A stretch of 7,455 nt of DNA, from NCBI GenBank assembly GCA_011375275.1, contig DRLW01000396.1, positions 1 to 7,455 on the forward strand, read 5' to 3'. This stretch comes from Bacteroidota bacterium. GTDB lineage: Bacteria; Zhuqueibacterota; Zhuqueibacteria; Zhuqueibacterales; Geothermadaptataceae. This document shows positions 1-5,527 of the stretch, in pieces. The position numbers and the translations under genes are program-made. The notes beneath the pieces were generated by a model, which saw only the letters and a list, made by a program, of their open reading frames with translations, made no database searches and was not told the origin of the DNA. The stretch's first letter is position 1. The number at the start of each line of letters is the position of its first letter.

Positions 1-95
1 AAGCGGTAGTGCGTTACTACCGAAGGCAGGATGCTCGGCGAGCTGCACAGGGAGAAGTGCAGAACCACGAAGAGTCGGGAGAGGTCCTGGTTTGA
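1..95 (+). CDS. C-terminal end of an unidentified upstream gene (partial)
   Basis: The frame whose codons begin at base 3 is open from the window edge to a TGA at 93-95. It gives about 30 residues, rich in Arg, Gln and Glu, that look like a charged, soluble C-terminal tail (beginning AVVRYYRRQDARRAAQ). Its TGA overlaps the TTG start of the next gene in the arrangement TTGA (92-95). Such a 4-base stop/start overlap is typical of translationally coupled genes in one operon, and it is the main reason to call this a real gene end. I do not recognise the family from so short a piece. The downstream neighbour is an envelope glycosyltransferase, so an envelope or sugar-related gene is a reasonable guess but not shown. 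The frame of the glycosyltransferase itself is also open to the window edge, so a longer form of that protein is the alternative reading. Confidence 0.45.
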   Translation, partial: AVVRYYRRQDARRAAQGEVQNHEESGEVLV

Positions 96-865
96 TCGGT
101 ATATCGGTTATTCTCATCACCCGGAATGAAGTCGTAAATATTCGCGAGTGTCTTGAAAGTGTCCAGTGGGCGGACGAGATTATCGTCGTGGATGCAGAAA
201 GTGAGGATGAGACCGCAGAGATAGCGCGGGAGTACACAGCACATGTTTATGTCCGGCCCTGGGAAGGGTTTTCCCGGGCTAAGCAGTTCGCGCTCGATAA
301 ATGCAATAACGAGTGGGTGCTGTGGATCGATTCGGATGAACGGGTCACGGAAAACCTGGCCCGCGAGATGCGCAATGCCATCCGCACGGACCGGTTTGTC
401 GCCTATCGCATGCCGCGTATCGCCTACTTCCTCGGCCGCTGGATTCGTCACAGCGGCTGGTATCCCGGCCATGTGTTGCGCCTGTTCCGCCGGGATCGTG
501 CGCGCTTCAACGATCTGAAGGTACACGAAGGTGTTGAAATCGACGGCCCGGTGGGCATATTGCATAATGATCTGCTGCACTATACCGACCGCCGTATCTC
601 GCACTACTTCAATAAATTCAACAACTACACCACCCTTGCTGCCGAAGAGCTCAACGACCGCGGCGTACGCTTCCGCCTCGCAGACCTGGTTTTCAGGCCC
701 CCCCTGCTCTTCGTGAAAATGTACCTGCTGCGGCTCGGATTCCTCGATGGGCTGCAGGGGTTTATTTTAGCCACATTTTCCGCCTCGTATGTGCTGGCCA
801 AATACGCAAAACTCTGGGAGTTGCAACATGCCAGCAGCGACGAAAAAGAGCTGTCGGCCCGCTGA
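92..865 (+). CDS. Family 2 glycosyltransferase, lipopolysaccharide-core (WaaE/KdtX-like) type
   Basis: This is a 257-residue GT-A fold glycosyltransferase that probably transfers a sugar from a nucleotide-sugar donor to lipopolysaccharide core or another envelope glycan at the inner face of the cytoplasmic membrane. The N-terminal nucleotide-binding strand is ISVILITRNEVVNI (residues 4-17), followed by ADEIIVVDAESEDET (27-41). The metal and donor-binding DxD-type motif is DSDE (80-83). YPGHVLRLFRR (124-134) and KVHEG (143-147) match the acceptor-side motifs of this branch. Residues about 201-243 are hydrophobic or amphipathic (FRPPLLFVKMYLLRLGFLDG and on), as in WaaE relatives that sit on the membrane. 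There is no signal peptide. The TTG start at 92 is chosen because a purine-rich ribosome site, GGGAGAGG (77-84), lies 7 bases upstream and because the conserved domain begins at once. The length of about 250 residues is usual. The exact sugar and acceptor cannot be read from sequence, so no symbol is given. Confidence 0.88.
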   Translation: MIGISVILITRNEVVNIRECLESVQWADEIIVVDAESEDETAEIAREYTAHVYVRPWEGFSRAKQFALDKCNNEWVLWIDSDERVTENLAREMRNAIRTDRFVAYRMPRIAYFLGRWIRHSGWYPGHVLRLFRRDRARFNDLKVHEGVEIDGPVGILHNDLLHYTDRRISHYFNKFNNYTTLAAEELNDRGVRFRLADLVFRPPLLFVKMYLLRLGFLDGLQGFILATFSASYVLAKYAKLWELQHASSDEKELSAR

Positions 866-888
866 AGCTCGCTGTAACGCTGCTCTCG

Positions 889-3800
889 TTACATATTGCG
901 CCGGTACTGCCCGCCCACTTCAAACAGCGCCTGGGTAATCTGTCCCAATGAACATACCTTGCACGCTTCCATCAGCTCTTCGAAAACGTTGCGGTTGTGC
1001 AGTGCCGCCTGCTTGACGTTCTCCAGGGCTTTCCCGGCCTCCGAGGCATTGCGCCTGTGCAGATTTTCCAGCATCCTGATCTGATACTGCTTTTCCTCCT
1101 CTGTCGCGCGGATGACCTCCTGCGGAATCACCGTCGGTGAGCCTTTGGAGTTCAGAAACGTGTTGACACCGACCACAGGATATTCGCCGCTGTGTTTCAG
1201 CGTCTCGTAGTAGAGACTCTCCTCCTGAATTTTACTGCGCTGGTACATGGTTTCCATGGCGCCGAGCACGCTGCCGCGCTCGGTCAGGCGGTCGAACTCC
1301 ATCAGCACCGCTTCTTCGACGAGGTCGGTCAGCTCCTCGATGATGAACGATCCCTGCCACGGGTTTTCGTTTTTCGCCAGCCCCAGCTCGCGGGTGATGA
1401 TGAGCTGGATGGCGATCGCCCGGCGCACCGACTCCTCCGTCGGCGTGGTGATGGCCTCGTCGTAGGCATTGGTGTGCAGGGAATTGCAGTTGTCGAAAAT
1501 GGCGTACAGCGCCTGCAGCGTGGTGCGGATATCGTTGAAGTCGATCTCCTGCGCGTGCAGCGAGCGCCCCGAAGTCTGGATGTGATATTTGAGCATTTGC
1601 GCGCGCGCGTTGGCGCCGTATTTCAGCTTCATGGCTTTGGCCCAGATGCGCCGCGCCACCCGGCCGATCACCGCATACTCCGCATCGACGCCGTTGGAGA
1701 AGAAAAAGGACAGGTTGGGGCCGAACTTGTTGATATCCATGCCGCGGCTGAGGTAGTATTCGACGTAGGTGAAGCCGTTGGCCAGGGTAAACGCGAGCTG
1801 GGTGATCGGGTTGGCGCCGGCCTCGGCGATGTGGTAGCCGGAGATGGAAACAGAGTAAAAATTGCGTACATTGTGTTCGATGAAATAGTCCTGCACATCG
1901 CCCATCAGCCGCAGGGCGAACTCTGTGGAGAAAATGCAGGTGTTTTGCGCCTGGTCTTCTTTGAGAATATCCGCCTGCACTGTGCCGCGCACACGGCTGA
2001 GGGTGTCGGCTTTGATGCGTTCGTACACATCCGCAGGCAGCACCTGATCGCCGGTGACGCCGAGCAGCATCAGCCCGAGGCCGTCGTTGCCCTCGGGCAG
2101 CTCGCCCTGATAGCGCGGCCGCGGCACATCCTTGTCGCGGTAAATCGCCTCGATTTTCGCCTCGACCTCTTTTTCGAGCCCCTGCTCTTTGATGTACAGC
2201 TCGCACTGCTGGTCGATGGCTGCATTCATGAAAAAACCGAGCAGCATCGGCGCCGGCCCGTTGATGGTCATCGAAACCGAAGTCTTCGGATCAGCGAGAT
2301 TGAAGCCGGAATAGAGTTTTTTGGCATCATCGAGACAGCAGACCGACACGCCTGAGTTGCCGATTTTGCCGTAAATATCCGGGCGCAGGTCCGGGTCGTT
2401 GCCGTACAGGGTGACGGAGTCAAAGGCTGTGGACAGCCGCTTGGCCGGCATGCCCAGGCTGACGTAGTGAAAACGCCGGTTGGTGCGCTCCGGCCCGCCT
2501 TCGCCGGCAAACATACGCGTCGGGTCTTCGCCTTTGCGTTTGAAAGGGAACAGGCCGCTGGTGTAGGGAAATTCGCCCGGTACGTTTTCCTGCAAATTCC
2601 AGCGCAGCAGGTCGCCCCAGCCCTCGTAGTTGGGCAGGCTCACTTTCGGGATTTTCGTATGCGCCAGCGTTTCCGTGTGTGTCTCGATGCGGATTTCTTT
2701 GTCGCGCACTTTGAAGCTGTACACCGGCGCCCGGTAGCGTTCCTTTTTCTCCTGCCATTTTTCCAGAATTTCGCGGTTTTTCGGGTCCAGCTCCCGCTCG
2801 ATTTTCGCGCGTATATTCTCCAGTTCGCTGAGTGCGCCGGCACTGCTTTCCCTCTGCTCTCCTTGCATCAGCTCGATAGACCTCTGCAGGCTGTACAGCT
2901 TCTGCGCAACATCGCGCTGCTGCTCGACCCATTTGTTGTAGGAACGGATGGTTTCAGAGATTTCCGAGAGATAGCGCGTCCGGTTCGGCGGGATGATGTA
3001 GATTTTTTCCGGCAGCTCATCGGTGATTTTGAAATGCGATTTGAAATCCACGCCGGTTTTCTCGTGCACGAGCTGCATCAGGGCCACGTACAGGCGGTTC
3101 ATGCCCGGATCGTTGAACTGCGAGGCAATGGTGCCGAAAACAGGCAGCTCCTCATCCTTGGCATCCCAGAGATGGTGGCTGCGCTTGAACTGTTTGCGCA
3201 CATCGCGCAGGGCATCCATGGCACCGCGCTTGTCGAATTTGTTGATCGCGATCATGTCGGCATAATCGATCATGTCGATTTTTTCGAGCTGCGTCGCCGC
3301 GCCGTACTCCGGCGTCATCACGTACAGGCTGAGATCAGAGTAATCGACAATTTCAGTATCGGACTGGCCGATACCGGAGGTTTCGAGGATGATCAGATCG
3401 AAACGCGCGGCTTTGAGGATGTACAGGGCTTCCTGCACATATCTGGAGAGGGTGATGTTCGACTGCCGCGTCGCCAGCGAGCGCATGTACACGCGCTTGT
3501 TGAACACCGAGTTCATGCGGATGCGGTCGCCGAGCAGCGCGCCGCCGGTCTTGCGCTTGGAGGGGTCCACAGAGATGATGGCGATGGTTTTGTCGGTGAA
3601 ATCCGCGAGATAGCGGCGCACGAGTTCATCGATCAGCGAGGATTTCCCCGCGCCGCCGGTGCCGGTGATGCCCAGCACAGGCGTGGCGATCGCCTGCGCC
3701 AGCTCGTGGATGCGTGCCAGGGTTTCGCGTGTCTGGTCAGGGTAATTTTCCGCGGCGGAAATCAGCCGGGCGATGGCGCGCGGGTCTTTTCTGTCGAGAT

Positions 3801-4272
3801 GGCTGAGCTCGCCGTTGAGATTGTTACCCACCGGGAAATCGCATTTTTCCAGCATGTCGTTGATCATCCCCTGCAGGCCCATGTCGCGGCCGTCGTCCGG
3901 CGAGTAAATGCGCGCGATGCCATAGCGGTGCAGCTCCTCGATCTCATCGGGCAAAATCACACCGCCACCGCCACCGAAGATTTTGATGTGTCCGGCGCCC
4001 TTTTCCTGCAGCAGGTCGTACATGTATTTGAAATACTCCATGTGCCCGCCCTGATAGGAGGTCAGCGCGATCGCCTGTACGTCCTCCTGTATCGCGCACT
4101 CCACGACCTCCTCAGCGCTGCGGTCATGCCCGAGGTGGATGACCTCGACACCGCTGGCCTGTATGATACGCCGCATGATATTGATCGCCGCGTCGTGGCC
4201 GTCAAAAAGAGAAGCCGCTGTGACAACGCGGATTTTGTTTTTCGGTTTGTACGGTCGAATGGTCTTTTCCAT
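889..4272 (-). CDS. icmF: Fused isobutyryl-CoA mutase IcmF (B12 domain, GTPase, mutase barrel)
   Basis: This 1127-residue enzyme interconverts isobutyryl-CoA and n-butyryl-CoA with adenosylcobalamin in the cytoplasm, and carries its own G-protein chaperone. Domain order, numbered from the ATG at 4272, is as follows. The B12-binding domain is at about 12-150, with DGHDAA at 24-29 (His26 is the lower cobalt ligand) and the glycine-rich FGGGGG run near 99-104. The MeaB-like GTPase is at about 195-420, with P-loop GTGGAGKS (204-211), [16 protein letters not shown] (235-250), ETSGIGQ (297-303) and NKFD (344-347). A charged helical linker covers about 420-540. The mutase barrel follows to the end, with SGYH (His814) and the family C-terminus VGGQYRRNM. 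The specificity residues are Phe601 (in RRFHY) and Gln776 (in QNTC). They correspond to Phe80 and Gln198 of isobutyryl-CoA mutase rather than Tyr89 and Arg207 of methylmalonyl-CoA mutase. An in-frame TTG at 4326 would add 18 basic, apparently unconserved residues. The ATG is preferred for its AGGA site and immediate entry into the domain. Some IcmF enzymes also act weakly on isovaleryl/pivalyl-CoA. Confidence 0.96.
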   Translation of the reverse strand: MEKTIRPYKPKNKIRVVTAASLFDGHDAAINIMRRIIQASGVEVIHLGHDRSAEEVVECAIQEDVQAIALTSYQGGHMEYFKYMYDLLQEKGAGHIKIFGGGGGVILPDEIEELHRYGIARIYSPDDGRDMGLQGMINDMLEKCDFPVGNNLNGELSHLDRKDPRAIARLISAAENYPDQTRETLARIHELAQAIATPVLGITGTGGAGKSSLIDELVRRYLADFTDKTIAIISVDPSKRKTGGALLGDRIRMNSVFNKRVYMRSLATRQSNITLSRYVQEALYILKAARFDLIILETSGIGQSDTEIVDYSDLSLYVMTPEYGAATQLEKIDMIDYADMIAINKFDKRGAMDALRDVRKQFKRSHHLWDAKDEELPVFGTIASQFNDPGMNRLYVALMQLVHEKTGVDFKSHFKITDELPEKIYIIPPNRTRYLSEISETIRSYNKWVEQQRDVAQKLYSLQRSIELMQGEQRESSAGALSELENIRAKIERELDPKNREILEKWQEKKERYRAPVYSFKVRDKEIRIETHTETLAHTKIPKVSLPNYEGWGDLLRWNLQENVPGEFPYTSGLFPFKRKGEDPTRMFAGEGGPERTNRRFHYVSLGMPAKRLSTAFDSVTLYGNDPDLRPDIYGKIGNSGVSVCCLDDAKKLYSGFNLADPKTSVSMTINGPAPMLLGFFMNAAIDQQCELYIKEQGLEKEVEAKIEAIYRDKDVPRPRYQGELPEGNDGLGLMLLGVTGDQVLPADVYERIKADTLSRVRGTVQADILKEDQAQNTCIFSTEFALRLMGDVQDYFIEHNVRNFYSVSISGYHIAEAGANPITQLAFTLANGFTYVEYYLSRGMDINKFGPNLSFFFSNGVDAEYAVIGRVARRIWAKAMKLKYGANARAQMLKYHIQTSGRSLHAQEIDFNDIRTTLQALYAIFDNCNSLHTNAYDEAITTPTEESVRRAIAIQLIITRELGLAKNENPWQGSFIIEELTDLVEEAVLMEFDRLTERGSVLGAMETMYQRSKIQEESLYYETLKHSGEYPVVGVNTFLNSKGSPTVIPQEVIRATEEEKQYQIRMLENLHRRNASEAGKALENVKQAALHNRNVFEELMEACKVCSLGQITQALFEVGGQYRRNM

Positions 4273-4280
4273 CTGTATTT

Positions 4281-4284
4281 TCCT
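4281..4284 (-). promoter_or_regulatory. Ribosome binding site that decides the icmF start
   Basis: The minus strand reads ACAGGAAAATACAG directly before the ATG at 4272, placing AGGA 8 bases from the start codon. This supports the ATG over the upstream in-frame TTG at 4326. The TTG does have a purine run, GGGGAAG, 7 bases upstream, so the choice is favoured rather than proven. Confidence 0.6.
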
Positions 4285-4343
4285 GTCGAACGGTTGTGAT
4301 TTGGACTTTTTTAAAAACGTCGGCAATGAAACTTCCCCGCTTA

Positions 4344-4372
4344 TTTACAAATGCTCATCCAAATTACCGCAA
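4344..4372 (-). promoter_or_regulatory. Candidate sigma-70-type promoter for icmF
   Basis: On the minus strand, TTGCGG (4372 to 4367) is followed after exactly 17 bases by TGTAAA (4349 to 4344). The matches to TTGACA and TATAAT are 3 of 6 and 4 of 6. Transcription would begin near 4337, leaving a leader of about 65 bases before the ATG at 4272. The upstream TTG at 4326 would then have almost no leader. The -35 element lies inside the icmF-proximal arm of the inverted repeat, which suggests a regulator could occlude or recruit polymerase there. The match is moderate and no transcript evidence is available here. Confidence 0.35.
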
Positions 4373-4440
4373 GCAGCCAGCTTTTTTCATGTACAGAGTA
4401 CTTGCGGGGTGCTTGCGGGGTACTTGCGGGGTATTTGAAT
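4357..4440. repeat. Imperfect inverted repeat flanking the tandem repeats, icmF control region
   Basis: The left arm (4357-4373), read on the minus strand, is CTTGCGGTAATTTGGAT. The right arm (4423-4440), read on the plus strand, is CTTGCGGGGTATTTGAAT. They agree at 14 of 17 aligned positions with a one-base gap. The arms are separated by 49 bases. An exact 8-bp inverted match also exists between CCGCAAGC (4367-4374) and GCTTGCGG (4411-4418). Paired operator half-sites for a dimeric regulator, or a structured RNA if transcription reads through from meaB, would both give this picture. No T-run follows on either strand, so it does not look like an intrinsic terminator. Confidence 0.55.
4400..4432. 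repeat. Three tandem 11-bp repeats upstream of icmF
   Basis: Three head-to-tail copies of the unit RCTTGCGGGGT occupy 4400-4410, 4411-4421 and 4422-4432. They differ only in the first base (A, G, A). A decayed fourth copy may begin at 4433 (ATTTG). The 11-bp period is close to one helical turn, so each copy would present the same face of the DNA to a bound protein. The block is centred about 80 bases upstream of the predicted icmF transcription start, where an activator site could lie. Polymerase slippage during replication is the plain alternative for its origin. Confidence 0.85.
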
Positions 4441-4457
4441 TAACAGGCAAAGCCATT

Positions 4458-5513
4458 TTACCCCTCCTCCCGTTTGGATCCCATCCCCGCAGCATCGCCG
4501 CGCGCAAAAACCTGCAGCAAACGGTGCGCGGCAGCGGTGGCCAGCAGTTCGCCGCGGGTTACGGCTGTCTCGATCTCCGGCAGCAGTTCGCGCACGCGCG
4601 CATGCTGCTGAAACAGTGCCCGCAGTTGCTCGTCGATGAGCGCGTGCATCCAGTCGAGATTCTGTTTCTGGCGCCGGCTGGTCCAATAGCCGTTGGCTGT
4701 GGTGATTTTCTGGTGCGCCAGCACGGTGCGCCATAACTCGGGAATGCCCTCGCCGGTCAGAGCAGAGCAGGTGAAACATCGGGTCTGCCAGTCCGGAGTT
4801 GCCGGCGCCAGATAGTGCAGCGCCATGTTGAGCTCCTGTCGTGCGGCCTCGGCCCGGGCTTTGTTTTCGCCCTCGGCCTTGTTGATGCAGATAGCATCGG
4901 CGAGTTCGATCACGCCTTTTTTGATGCCCTGCAGTTCATCACCACCGCCGGCGATTTGCAGCAAAAGGAAAAAATCCACCATCGACCGCACCGTGATTTC
5001 GTTCTGCCCGACGCCGACCGTCTCGACGATGATGATGTCGTAGCCGGCAGCTTCGACAACCAGTATGGTCTCGCGGGTTTTGCGGCTGACCCCTCCGAGT
5101 GCACCACCGGAGGGTGAGGGACGGATAAAGCTGTGCGGATGCTGCGCCAGCTCGGCCATGCGCGTTTTGTCGCCCAAAATGCTGCCGCCGCTGATGCTGC
5201 TGCTCGGATCGATCGCCAGCACCGCAACCTTGTGCCCTTTTTCCAGAAGATAGAGGCCCAGCGTCTCGATCAGCGTGCTTTTGCCTGCGCCGGGAATGCC
5301 GGTGATGCCGATGCGGATCGAACGGCCTGTGTGTGGCAGGATGTCGTTCAGCACGGCCTGCGCCTGCTCGAAATGCGCCGCTGCGTTGCTCTCGATCAGG
5401 GTGATGGCGCGCGCCATCACAGCACGATTCTGTTCTAAAATCCCGCGCACGTATTCTGCGGTACTCAGAGTACGCCGGCGGGAGCGGTTTTTCTTTTTGT
5501 CGATTTCAGACAT
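4458..5513 (-). CDS. meaB: Methylmalonyl-CoA mutase-associated GTPase MeaB
   Basis: This 351-residue G3E-family GTPase (also called ArgK/YgfD, MMAA in humans) binds methylmalonyl-CoA mutase, gates loading of adenosylcobalamin and guards the radical enzyme against inactivation. Motifs are the P-loop GIPGAGKST (72-80), the long switch region IDPSSSISGGSILGDKTRM (101-119), ETVGVGQNE (164-172), the base-recognition motif NKAEG (211-215) and SALTGEGI (250-257). The N-terminal helices (about 16-65, including ARAITLIES) and the C-terminal dimerisation arm (about 270-340) are both present, so the protein is full length for the family. In the NKxD motif the guanine-contacting Asp is replaced by Glu214. 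The gene starts 14 bases after the mutase stop, with only a weak ribosome site (GAAAG). This spacing suggests one transcript and coupled translation, and makes the neighbouring mutase the obvious partner. IcmF has its own GTPase domain and should not need it. Confidence 0.95.
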   Translation of the reverse strand: MSEIDKKKNRSRRRTLSTAEYVRGILEQNRAVMARAITLIESNAAAHFEQAQAVLNDILPHTGRSIRIGITGIPGAGKSTLIETLGLYLLEKGHKVAVLAIDPSSSISGGSILGDKTRMAELAQHPHSFIRPSPSGGALGGVSRKTRETILVVEAAGYDIIIVETVGVGQNEITVRSMVDFFLLLQIAGGGDELQGIKKGVIELADAICINKAEGENKARAEAARQELNMALHYLAPATPDWQTRCFTCSALTGEGIPELWRTVLAHQKITTANGYWTSRRQKQNLDWMHALIDEQLRALFQQHARVRELLPEIETAVTRGELLATAAAHRLLQVFARGDAAGMGSKREEG

Positions 5514-5527
5514 GTGCAGCTTTCGTA

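Noticed and set aside
17..604. A 195-codon minus-strand open frame over the glycosyltransferase
   Set aside because: It lies opposite a gene with intact GT2 motifs and has no recognisable domain.
1192..2355. A 387-codon plus-strand open frame antisense to the IcmF barrel
   Set aside because: The composition mirrors the icmF codons, and no family is recognisable.
2467..4299. A 610-codon open frame on the plus strand, antisense to icmF
   Set aside because: The complementary strand encodes a clear IcmF with all motifs. The antisense product is dominated by His, Arg, Asp, Val and Phe with no recognisable domain, which is the usual mirror of GC-rich codon bias.
4391..4401. Short palindrome GTACAGAGTAC beside the tandem repeats
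   Set aside because: Arms of only 4 bp with a 3-base centre are expected by chance, and no T-run follows to make it a terminator.
4400..4432. A CRISPR array or plasmid-type replication iterons
   Set aside because: The units are 11 bp and directly adjacent with no spacers, and no cas or replication initiator gene is in the window.
4273..4457. A cobalamin riboswitch upstream of icmF
   Set aside because: The gap is about 185 bases, the predicted leader only about 65, and I see no B12-box-like conserved core. The repeats explain the structure better.
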